42,193 nucleotides of DNA, taken from assembly GCA_964431685.1 (NCBI GenBank), contig CAYSLA010000010.1, forward strand, positions 1 to 42,193, written 5' to 3'. Source of the stretch: CAYSLA01 sp964431685. GTDB lineage: Bacteria; Armatimonadota; UBA5829. Under the pieces are notes generated by a model, which had not been told where the DNA came from, ran no database searches, and saw only the letters and a program-made list of their open reading frames with translations. Position 1 is the first letter of the stretch. Each line of letters begins with the position of its first letter. The position numbers and the translations under genes were made by a program. Shown in pieces: positions 14,856-21,612 of this stretch.

Positions 14856-14899
14856 CCACCGGTCGGCCGCCACGAACAACCGGGCAGGCACGCCATTTC

Positions 14900-15292
14900 C
14901 TACACCGTTGTGCCGTTGATAGGTATGAACTCGACGTGAGGCAGACCGCGGAAGTGAGCGTCACTGGTTATTAGAGTCGCACCCGCGAGAAGGGCGGTTG
15001 TATAGATGATGGCGTCGGCCATCGAGAGCCTTTGTGCTATGCTGACTCTTGCACCAGCAGAGGCAATGGATTGGTCCAGAGACACAATCTGGGTCTTTGC
15101 CAACTGCGCCACGGCCATGGCTGCAGCACGTCGCCCAACTTGCTGCTCGACCTTCTTACTCACCTCGTAGATGACTATTGAAGGGCAGACTATGTCATTG
15201 AGCTGGAGTATGTGTTCTCTGTAGTTCTTGGCTGGATAACCGCCCATAAAGTAGGCAATCCATCCCACCGAATCGATGACTTTGACGGACAC
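14900..15292 (-). CDS. vapC: PIN-domain ribonuclease toxin, VapC type
   Basis: Toxin of a type II toxin-antitoxin pair; a Mg-dependent RNase that usually cuts tRNA or rRNA. PIN acidic residues are visible at Asp7 (VIDSVGW), Glu43 (IYEVSKK), Asp93 (MADAIIY) and Asp111 (ITSDAHF). It has 130 residues, as is usual. It begins 11 bases after the antitoxin stop on the minus strand. The target RNA cannot be told from sequence. Confidence 0.9.
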   Translation of the reverse strand: MSVKVIDSVGWIAYFMGGYPAKNYREHILQLNDIVCPSIVIYEVSKKVEQQVGRRAAAMAVAQLAKTQIVSLDQSIASAGARVSIAQRLSMADAIIYTTALLAGATLITSDAHFRGLPHVEFIPINGTTV

Positions 15293-15303
15293 TACAATCG
15301 CCC

Positions 15304-15510
15304 CTACCTATCCGACTCGTCTCGAATGCTGTCGAGCGTGAGTTCAGGGAATATCCCTTCCATTCCCGAGATGTCTTGATCCGGAACGACCTCTATCACA
15401 TTGCCAACCGGGATCACCGATACGGTTTGGCCCTTGTAGATACCCAGCGCGTCCCTCACTTCACGCGGGATGACAATCTGATACTTGCTGGAGACCTTCA
15501 CCTGCGCCAT
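15304..15510 (-). CDS. vapB: AbrB/MazE-fold antitoxin, VapB type
   Basis: A 68-residue antitoxin and autorepressor. The N-terminal swapped-hairpin DNA-binding domain reads VKVSSKYQIVIPREVRDALG. The C-terminal tail (FPELTLDSIRDESDR) is acidic and would wrap the toxin. Start codon complement at 15508-15510; GGAGG-type Shine-Dalgarno at 15516-15521. First gene of the two-gene unit. Confidence 0.9.
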   Translation of the reverse strand: MAQVKVSSKYQIVIPREVRDALGIYKGQTVSVIPVGNVIEVVPDQDISGMEGIFPELTLDSIRDESDR

Positions 15511-15548
15511 CTGATACCTCCGTTGAACGAAACGCTGATCGATACTGC

Positions 15549-15577
15549 ATTATCCCACGAGTTGTCGTGCCTGTCAA
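15549..15577 (-). promoter_or_regulatory. Promoter of the vapBC pair
   Basis: On the minus strand, TTGACA (15572-15577) and GATAAT (15549-15554) are 17 bases apart, with transcription predicted near 15542, about 32 bases before the antitoxin start. I did not find a clear palindromic VapB operator. Confidence 0.75.
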
Positions 15578-15689
15578 CTTTTCTGGCAAGCAACCGTGCA
15601 GAACTGACATCACTGAAAAGACTGAAGGATACTCAAAGCTGACTTCTACCTGTGTGGCAGATGAACGCGTGATTGGTCGGCCAAGCGTG

Positions 15690-15930
15690 CTTGATGTGTG
15701 CATTGATGAACTCAGATCCATTGTCGTAATCTATCCCACGGACGGCGAATGGAATGGAAGACTCTGCGGCGTCGATCGCATCAACCCGGAATCGCTCCCT
15801 CGAGCCCGAGAATGCGGTACAGACGGTCCACCCGGTCGCGACATCGGTCATCGTGAGGGTGTTAATGTATCCGCCGCTTGTGTTGTAGCCGCAATTGGCC
15901 AGTAGTTGGCACATCAAGCCCACGGTGCGA
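15690..15930 (-). pseudogene. Remnant of a DDE integrase-type transposase
   Basis: A minus-strand frame encodes GGYINTLTMTDVATGWTVCT and then IPFAVRGIDYDNGSEFINAH. These match the catalytic core of rve-type transposases (TMTDVATGW and the second catalytic Asp in DxDNGSEF). The region before it lacks a recognisable first catalytic Asp. The frame loses similarity after about 15690, and no N-terminal helix-turn-helix is present. No inverted ends were identified. It lies between the toxin-antitoxin pair and infC. Confidence 0.75.
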
Positions 15931-15954
15931 TCTCTCGTGATGCAACGCGGCGGA

Positions 15955-15984
15955 TTGACAGGAGAGGTTTCTATTATGTATACT
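15955..15984 (+). promoter_or_regulatory. Promoter of the infC-rpmI-rplT operon
   Basis: TTGACA (15955-15960), 18-base spacer, TATACT (15979-15984). Transcription would begin near 15991, giving a leader of about 63 bases before infC. It lies at the edge of the transposase remnant, but the elements are close to consensus. Confidence 0.72.
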
Positions 15985-15996
15985 AAATGCCGTGTG

Positions 15997-16027
15997 CCGG
16001 AACCACATGTCCTGTCGTTGGTTCCGG
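15997..16027 (+). promoter_or_regulatory. infC leader hairpin
   Basis: A perfect 8-bp stem, CCGGAACC (15997-16004) with GGTTCCGG (16020-16027) and a 15-base loop, stands at the start of the predicted leader. It is followed by AAAGCGTTTTA, a weak U-tract. It could be a regulatory attenuator or a ribosomal-protein or IF3 control element. The stem is seen; function is inference. Confidence 0.5.
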
Positions 16028-16053
16028 AAAGCGTTTTATGAGGTGATGGGGCC

Positions 16054-16581
16054 ATACTCAAAGACTTCAAGATAAATGAGCGCATCCGTGCTCGAGAAGT
16101 CCGGCTTGTTGACGAGAACGGTGGTCAGGTCGGTGTTGTGCCGGTCAGAGAAGCGCTGGACTACGCAAGAAGCCGTGGACTGGATCTTATCGAAGTAGCT
16201 GGAAATGCCGATCCGCCTGTCTGCCGCGTGATGGACTATGGAAAGTACCGTTACGAACAAGGCAAGCGCGAAAGGGATTCGCAGAAGAAACAACGGATGA
16301 CCGAACTGAAGGGCATCCGTATGAGGCCGGGGACGGACGAACACGACTTCCAGTTCAAGGTCAAGAACGCGCAGAAGTTTCTCGAACAGGGTCACAAAGT
16401 CAAAGTGACTGTCATCTTCCGGAGCCGAGAGTTCACTCATCCGGAGTTAGCGAGGGCTTCACTGGAGCGAATGGCGGAGATAGTCAAGGAAGCCGGGATT
16501 GGCAAGGTCGAAAGAGCGCCTCTTATGGAGGGCAGAACGATGACCCTGCTTCTCGCCCCCGCGGAGTCTGAGAAGAAATAG
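16054..16581 (+). CDS. infC: Translation initiation factor IF-3, AUA start
   Basis: Binds the 30S subunit, prevents premature 50S joining and checks the start codon. The N-domain reads LKDFKINERIRAREVRLVD and the family signature DPPVCRVMDYGKYRYEQ follows, then the C-domain VKVTVIFRSREFTHPE and MTLLLAP. An in-frame TGA lies at 16039-16041, and no ATG, GTG or TTG occurs before 16138, which would delete the conserved N-domain. The only fitting start is ATA 16054, nine bases after a strong Shine-Dalgarno (GAGGTGAT, 16040-16047). This gives 175 residues, the family norm. Rare starts such as AUU are known for infC and allow IF3 to repress itself. Confidence 0.9.
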   Translation: MLKDFKINERIRAREVRLVDENGGQVGVVPVREALDYARSRGLDLIEVAGNADPPVCRVMDYGKYRYEQGKRERDSQKKQRMTELKGIRMRPGTDEHDFQFKVKNAQKFLEQGHKVKVTVIFRSREFTHPELARASLERMAEIVKEAGIGKVERAPLMEGRTMTLLLAPAESEKK

Positions 16582-16600
16582 TAAGAACGAGGTATTTAGC

Positions 16601-16798
16601 GTGCCCAAGATTAAGACCAGAAAGACCGCCGCAAAGCGGTTTGAGGTTACAGGTACCGGCAAGATTCGGCATGGCGCCACCGGTATGAACCATCTGAAGA
16701 TGAGAAAGACCGCAAGCGCAAAGCGCAGGCTGAGCATCAAGTCCGGCGTTACATCCGGACAGACAAGAGTCATCAAGAGGCAGATTCCGGGGATATAG
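16601..16798 (+). CDS. rpmI: Ribosomal protein bL35
   Basis: A small, very basic 50S protein of 65 residues, starting MPKIKTRKTAAKRFEVTGTG, the classic bL35 N-terminus. It starts at GTG 16601 with a GAGG sequence about ten bases upstream, 19 bases after infC. The gene order infC-rpmI-rplT is near-universal in bacteria and supports the call. Confidence 0.96.
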   Translation: MPKIKTRKTAAKRFEVTGTGKIRHGATGMNHLKMRKTASAKRRLSIKSGVTSGQTRVIKRQIPGI

Positions 16799-16818
16799 GC
16801 CGGAATCGGGCCATATTG

Positions 16819-16872
16819 TCCGGTGCACAGTGTTGGGGCTGGATAGTTGTCCAGCCCTGTGCGTTGACCGGA
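16819..16872 (+). promoter_or_regulatory. Large RNA hairpin between rpmI and rplT
   Basis: Nested pairings: TCCGGT (16819-16824) with ACCGGA (16867-16872), GCACA (16825-16829) with TGTGC (16858-16862), and GGGCTGGA (16836-16843) with TCCAGCCC (16850-16857) closed by a 6-base loop. The internal asymmetric bulges resemble a protein-binding RNA rather than a terminator, since no U-run follows. L20 represses its own operon by binding RNA in other bacteria, so an L20 or processing site is plausible. Confidence 0.6.
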
Positions 16873-16915
16873 TGCTGTCTTAGACCGCAGACTATACAAA
16901 GAGGGAGATATCAAT

Positions 16916-17269
16916 ATGCCACGCGTTAAACGCGGGACAATGACCCATAAGCGTCACGTAAAGGTACTGAAGCTGGCCAAGGGCTACTGGGGCGGCAAGA
17001 GCCGGCTCTTCAAGACTGCCAAAGAGCAAGTCGCGAAGTCCGGCAACTACGCATTCCGCGACCGCAGAGCCAAGAAGCGGGAGTTCAGGCGCCTTTGGAT
17101 TGCCCGAATCAATGCCGCGTGCCGTGACCACGATATGCAGTACAGCCGCTTTATCGAGGGTCTGACGAAGGCCGGTATACTACTCGACAGAAAAGTGCTG
17201 TCAGATATGGCTATCAACGATGCGCAGGGCTTCGCGGACCTGATTGAGAGAGTCAAGACCCCCGCGTAA
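16916..17269 (+). CDS. rplT: Ribosomal protein bL20
   Basis: 50S assembly protein and, in known bacteria, translational autorepressor of its operon. Its 117 residues begin MPRVKRGTMTHKRHVKVLKLAKG, with the long basic helix GYWGGKSRLFKTAKEQVAKSG and then LWIARINAACR and YSRFIEGL. A GAGGGAG sequence precedes ATG 16916. Third gene of the operon, followed by pheS. Confidence 0.97.
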   Translation: MPRVKRGTMTHKRHVKVLKLAKGYWGGKSRLFKTAKEQVAKSGNYAFRDRRAKKREFRRLWIARINAACRDHDMQYSRFIEGLTKAGILLDRKVLSDMAINDAQGFADLIERVKTPA

Positions 17270-17308
17270 GCCGGTGGGCTCCACAGGTGCCGTACGACTT
17301 GGAGGGCG

Positions 17309-17428
17309 ATGCTCTCCGAAGATCAGAATCAGGAAATCGTCCAGCGTCCAGTTCTCAGAGCACACCGGATACGCCGGTTGGCGCGTGTTTTGATGATTGG
17401 GCGCTGGACTTGCATGGGACACAAGTAG
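17309..17428 (+). CDS. 39-aa upstream ORF coupled to pheS
   Basis: ATG 17309, with GGAGG at 17301-17305, opens a 39-codon frame ending TAG 17426-17428, one base before the pheS ATG (17430). pheS itself has no Shine-Dalgarno, so ribosomes finishing this ORF are the likely source of pheS initiation. The peptide is Arg-rich, starts MLSEDQNQEIVQRP and contains no Phe, so it is not a Phe-codon attenuator like enterobacterial PheM. A stem GTCCAGCG (17339-17346)/CGCTGGAC (17402-17409) encloses most of it. Alternative: a chance ORF in a leader. Confidence 0.45.
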   Translation: MLSEDQNQEIVQRPVLRAHRIRRLARVLMIGRWTCMGHK

Positions 17429-17429
17429 A

Positions 17430-18455
17430 ATGAGTGAACTCGATACCTTGAGGAACTTGCGCTCGGAGGCTCTTGCGAAGATCTCAGCGGCCGGTTCCAG
17501 CGCTGTTCTGGAATCCATTGACACAGAGTATCTCGGACGCAAGGGCGAAGTGACCGGTCTCTTGCGGAAGATTGGATCTCTGCCGCCTGATGAGCGCAAG
17601 GACTTCGGACAGGCAGTCAACGTTCTTAAGGAGGAGCTGGCTGCGGCAATTGCTGTCAGGCTGGGTCAACTTTCGTCGACCGAATTGGATGCCAAGCTGG
17701 CCGGTGAGGCTGTGGACGTTACGATGCCGGGCAGGTTGTTCCGAACCGGGCACACACACGTTCTGGTCGAGACGATGAGGCGCATAAAGGACATCTTCAT
17801 TGGGCTTGGCTATGAGATGGTCGATAGTCCCGATATCGAGTCATACAAGTACAACTTTGAGGCGTTGAACTATCCGGAAGAGCACCCGGCTATGGACGAA
17901 CAGATGTCGTTCTACATCAACGACCACCGTTTGTTGCGCACCCAGACGACAGCCTTTCAGCATCGCGTTATGGAAGTCCGGAAGCCCCCCTTGCGGATGT
18001 GCACAATAGGCCGCTGCTATCGATACGAGAATGTCGACGCCACGCACGGTCACACCTTTCACCAAGTTGACTGCTTTACTGTTGACCACGGCATTACGAT
18101 GGCTGACCTCAAAGGGACCTTGCAGCAGTTTGCGACGCAGATGTTCGGCAAGGCTGTCGGTGTCAGATTCAGGCCGGACTTCTTTCCGTTTGTCGAGCCT
18201 GGCGCCGAGATTGCCATCACGTGCGTGCTCTGCGACGGGGGCGGCTGCGGGGTGTGCAAGCAGACGGGATGGCTAGAGCTTGGCGGGGCAGGGATGATTC
18301 ACCCCAACGTGCTCAAGGGGGTTGGAATCGACCCGGAAGAGTATTCTGGTTTCGCGTTTGGCATGGGCATTGAGCGGATGCCAATGCTGGTGCACAGCAT
18401 CAGCGACCTGAGAGTCTTCATGGAGAATGACGTCAGATTCCTGAGGCAACTGTAG
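17430..18455 (+). CDS. pheS: Phenylalanyl-tRNA synthetase alpha subunit
   Basis: Catalytic class II subunit of the alpha2-beta2 enzyme. It has an N-terminal coiled coil (residues 1-90), then the core with motif 2 region TIGRCYRYENVDATHGHTFH and motif 3 GFAFGMGIERMPML. The insertion CVLCDGGGCGVCKQTGWLEL, common in bacterial PheS, is present. Start ATG 17430 (MSELDTLRNLRSEAL) is preferred over an earlier frame opening at 17397. It has 341 residues. pheT follows after four bases. Confidence 0.96.
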   Translation: MSELDTLRNLRSEALAKISAAGSSAVLESIDTEYLGRKGEVTGLLRKIGSLPPDERKDFGQAVNVLKEELAAAIAVRLGQLSSTELDAKLAGEAVDVTMPGRLFRTGHTHVLVETMRRIKDIFIGLGYEMVDSPDIESYKYNFEALNYPEEHPAMDEQMSFYINDHRLLRTQTTAFQHRVMEVRKPPLRMCTIGRCYRYENVDATHGHTFHQVDCFTVDHGITMADLKGTLQQFATQMFGKAVGVRFRPDFFPFVEPGAEIAITCVLCDGGGCGVCKQTGWLELGGAGMIHPNVLKGVGIDPEEYSGFAFGMGIERMPMLVHSISDLRVFMENDVRFLRQL

Positions 18456-18459
18456 AAAC

Positions 18460-20544
18460 ATGAAACTATCGACCAACTGGCTCAGAGAGCACGTAGACAT
18501 AAATGTATCCCTTGATCAGATCGCTGATCGGCTGACAATGGCGGGCCTGGAAGTTGAGGAGTCCAAGTCCGTTAGCGGAGCGCAGTTTGCTGCGGCGGGC
18601 GGAGAGGGCTTGTCGGGCGATGTAGTCTTTGACGTCAAAGTAACGCCAAACAGGGGAGACTGGCTCTCGGTTATTGGTGTTGCGCGAGAGGCGGCGCCCC
18701 TGGTGGATTCGAAGATGCGTTTGCCTCAAGTGGATATGGACGGGTTCAGAGCGCGCCAGGGCAAGCCGGTGCCGATTTCGATTCAAGACCCGGACCTCTG
18801 TCGACGGTATGTGGGTATTGTCATCCGAAACGTCAAGATAGGCGAGTCTCCGGGGTGGATGAAAGACAGACTCATTGCCGCCGGGATGCGGCCGATCAAC
18901 AACGCTGTTGACATCACGAACTACGTCATGCTCGAACTCGGCCAGCCTCTGCACGCCTTTGACCTGAGTCTGCTCCACGGCCCTGAAATAGTCGTGCGGC
19001 GAGCGAGGCCAGGCGAGACGATTACTTCTATCGACGGCGAGATACGCGCCCTTGCGGACGATATGCTGGTCATCGCCGACCGGGATCGACCTGTGGCCAT
19101 CGCCGGCGTTATGGGTGGGGCGGAGTCCGAGATCAACGATTCTACCACCGACATTCTTCTGGAATCTGCCAATTTTGACCCCGTGTCCGTTCGACGTACA
19201 TCCAAGCGGCTCGGTATGACCACGGAATCCAGCTATCGTTTTGAGCGCGGTGTGGACCCGTCCATCTCTGATTTTGCTGCGGTTCGGGCTATTGAGCTTC
19301 TATCAGAACTGGCAGGCGGTGTGGTCGACGGGGGCATCAACGACGTCTATCCCGAGGTGATAAAGCCGCTGACGATCAGTCTGAGGCCCCAGCGTGCGAA
19401 TGATATTCTGGGTCTGGATATCGCTCCCGAATCTATTCTGACGTTGCTCAATGGACTGGGGCTGGCCAGCCGGGTTGTGGACGGCACCGTCGAGACAGCG
19501 GTTCCCACGTTCAGACCGGACATAACAACAGAGATCGATCTGATCGAGGAAGTTGGTCGGGCCTATGGCTATGACAAGATGCCGATGACGTTGCCGGCGA
19601 AGTCGATGCAGGGCCGTGACAACATTCTGGGTAGATTCAAGGACAAACTAGCCAGGGTTCTTATTTCCTGCGGGATGCAGGAAGCTATGACCAACTCGAT
19701 GATTGAGGGAGCGCTGGTAGAGTCCTTTGGCGGGATGGATGGAGCGGTAGTGATTCGCAATCCACTGAGCGAGGAGCTCAACGCTATGCGGACGATGTTG
19801 GTGCCAAATCTGCTGGAGGTGCTGGCGCGTAACCAAGCCTACGGGATGCAGAACGTATCGGTCTTTGAGATAGGCAATGTGTATTTCACCGATTCCGCGG
19901 GAGAGCCGGACGAACGTCTTTCAGTCGCTGGGGCGATGGCCGGCAGCATCTGGGGAGAGTCGTGGAACCTGCCCGCGGAGTCATTCGCGGCGGATTTCTT
20001 CACGTGCAAGGGGGTTGTCGAGACCCTGCTCGAACGTATCGGAATCGTCGGCGCTACGTTCGAAAAGGCTCAAAGGCAATTCATGCATCCTACCCGGACC
20101 GCTGAAGTCTTTGTTGACGGCCGGCCAATAGGCATTCTGGGCGAAGTTTTGCCGCAATCCGCTGAAGGGGTGGGGGTTAAGGGCAGGTCTTACGTGTTTG
20201 AGTTGTCTGCTGACGCTCTGATGCTCAGTGTGCCCGAGCGCGTGGTGGTGATGAATCTGCCGCGCTTCCCAGCTTTGTCGCGTCACATGGCTATGGTTGT
20301 CTCAGATGACATACCGTGTGCGGCACTGCTGGAGACCGTGCGTGGCGCTGGCGCGGGGATACTGGAGCGCGTCGGTGTGCTTGACGAATTCCGCAGCGAC
20401 AAGATCGGCGAGGGAAGCCGCAGCATTGCGATATCAATGGTCTTTCGCTCCTCCGAGCGAACTCTCACGGACGAGGAAGCCAACGACGCAATGACGAGCA
20501 TTCGGGAGGCTCTTATCAAAGATCACGGCGTGTCGTTCCGCTAG
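18460..20544 (+). CDS. pheT: Phenylalanyl-tRNA synthetase beta subunit, lacking the tRNA-binding OB domain
   Basis: Partner of PheS, carrying the editing B3/B4 domain and tRNA-binding parts. The N-terminus MKLSTNWLREHVDINVSLDQI and TMAGLEVEE (B1) lead within about 20 residues to DVKVTPNRGDWLSVIGVARE. In the usual ~800-residue protein a tRNA_bind (OB/EMAP-like B2) domain of about 110 residues lies between these. B3/B4 (INNAVDITNYVMLELGQPLHAFD), B5, the catalytic-like core (FEIGNVYF) and the C-terminal FDX-ACB domain (LPRFPALSRHMAMVV) remain. The 694-residue length fits a clean B2 loss, not a frameshift. Confidence 0.93.
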   Translation: MKLSTNWLREHVDINVSLDQIADRLTMAGLEVEESKSVSGAQFAAAGGEGLSGDVVFDVKVTPNRGDWLSVIGVAREAAPLVDSKMRLPQVDMDGFRARQGKPVPISIQDPDLCRRYVGIVIRNVKIGESPGWMKDRLIAAGMRPINNAVDITNYVMLELGQPLHAFDLSLLHGPEIVVRRARPGETITSIDGEIRALADDMLVIADRDRPVAIAGVMGGAESEINDSTTDILLESANFDPVSVRRTSKRLGMTTESSYRFERGVDPSISDFAAVRAIELLSELAGGVVDGGINDVYPEVIKPLTISLRPQRANDILGLDIAPESILTLLNGLGLASRVVDGTVETAVPTFRPDITTEIDLIEEVGRAYGYDKMPMTLPAKSMQGRDNILGRFKDKLARVLISCGMQEAMTNSMIEGALVESFGGMDGAVVIRNPLSEELNAMRTMLVPNLLEVLARNQAYGMQNVSVFEIGNVYFTDSAGEPDERLSVAGAMAGSIWGESWNLPAESFAADFFTCKGVVETLLERIGIVGATFEKAQRQFMHPTRTAEVFVDGRPIGILGEVLPQSAEGVGVKGRSYVFELSADALMLSVPERVVVMNLPRFPALSRHMAMVVSDDIPCAALLETVRGAGAGILERVGVLDEFRSDKIGEGSRSIAISMVFRSSERTLTDEEANDAMTSIREALIKDHGVSFR

Positions 20545-20631
20545 AGAATCAGCATGCGTGGCCCAGAGGCCGCTTTGTCGAAGCAATCGTGTGACGTGTG
20601 GCAGTGTGTGCCGGAACAGGAGGCTCGAGAG

Positions 20632-21570
20632 ATGAGGATTGTTGTTATTGGTGGGACTGGACACATCGGCAATTTCCTGACCGAGATGCTGGTAAGCGAC
20701 GGGTACGATGTCACGGTGCTATCGTCCGGACGTTCGCGAATCGCTGATGAGTCGATTGCGGCGAGAGTCGACTTGGTGAAGATGGGCTACTCAGAAAGCC
20801 TTGCTGATGGTTCCTTTGCTGCAATGCTAAGGGACAAGAGAGCGGACGCGGTCGTGGACATCTTGCAGTCGGATATCCACTCAGTGTATGCCCAATGCCG
20901 CGAAGCAGGTGTCCGGCAACTTGTGGTGTGTGGGTCGATCTGGATGTTCGGCCGGCCTAAGGTTGTGCCGACTCCGCCTGAGCCACAGACTGAGTGCCCG
21001 TTCGACGGGTACAAGACGCGCTACGCGCAGATGCGAGAGGTTATTGCGCAGTCAGTGGTTGACGGGTTCTGTGCAAACGCTGTGATGCCGCCGAATATCT
21101 GTGGGCCTGGGAAGATTCCGCTGGATGGGATGGGCGGAAGGTCGCTGGATGTGCACTGCGCGCACCAGCGTGGAGAGAGGGTCGTCCTGCCGGCTCCGGG
21201 TAACAATCTTGTCGGGCCGTGCGACGCCCAGGATGTTGCTCAGGGTTTCTACCTGTCGATCAAGAATCCGGAAGCCGCCGCGGGTGAAATATTCAATGTT
21301 GGTAGCGCTTACGCTCTGACTGCTGACGAGTTCATCAACACTTTGGCAGGGATCTATGGAAAGCCCATACCCGTGAAACTTGTGAGTCCCGAAGCGTATG
21401 CCACTGACGTGTCGCCGGACATGGGAGCCAACTTCCATTTCCTGGAACACATGTGCCCTGACATATCCAAAACTCGGACAAAGCTCGGATTTGAGCCGCG
21501 TTACACCCCGGAACAAACGATGGAACGGGCCATACAGTGGATGTTCGATCATGGACTGATGACGCGTTAG
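20632..21570 (+). CDS. NAD-dependent epimerase/dehydratase family protein
   Basis: Extended short-chain dehydrogenase fold. The N-terminal Rossmann motif is GGTGHIG (7-13). The central VVCGSIWMFG replaces the usual Ser/Thr region, and the Tyr-xxx-Lys pair of classical epimerases is not obvious (YKTRYAQMR). The C-terminal region VGPCDAQDVAQGFYLSI and EIFNVGSAYALT is typical of nucleotide-sugar-type members. Start ATG 20632 follows AGGAGG at 20618-20623; the frame opens earlier at 20554 without such a signal. It has 312 residues. The substrate is unknown. Confidence 0.85.
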   Translation: MRIVVIGGTGHIGNFLTEMLVSDGYDVTVLSSGRSRIADESIAARVDLVKMGYSESLADGSFAAMLRDKRADAVVDILQSDIHSVYAQCREAGVRQLVVCGSIWMFGRPKVVPTPPEPQTECPFDGYKTRYAQMREVIAQSVVDGFCANAVMPPNICGPGKIPLDGMGGRSLDVHCAHQRGERVVLPAPGNNLVGPCDAQDVAQGFYLSIKNPEAAAGEIFNVGSAYALTADEFINTLAGIYGKPIPVKLVSPEAYATDVSPDMGANFHFLEHMCPDISKTRTKLGFEPRYTPEQTMERAIQWMFDHGLMTR

Positions 21571-21612
21571 CTGCAACATAATCTCAGTTCGTGTGTGCTC
21601 AATTGAAGGAGT

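Noticed and set aside
14519..14896. Minus-strand ORF of 125 codons overlapping the end of dnaE
   Set aside because: It is largely antisense to the dnaE OB fold and has no family resemblance.
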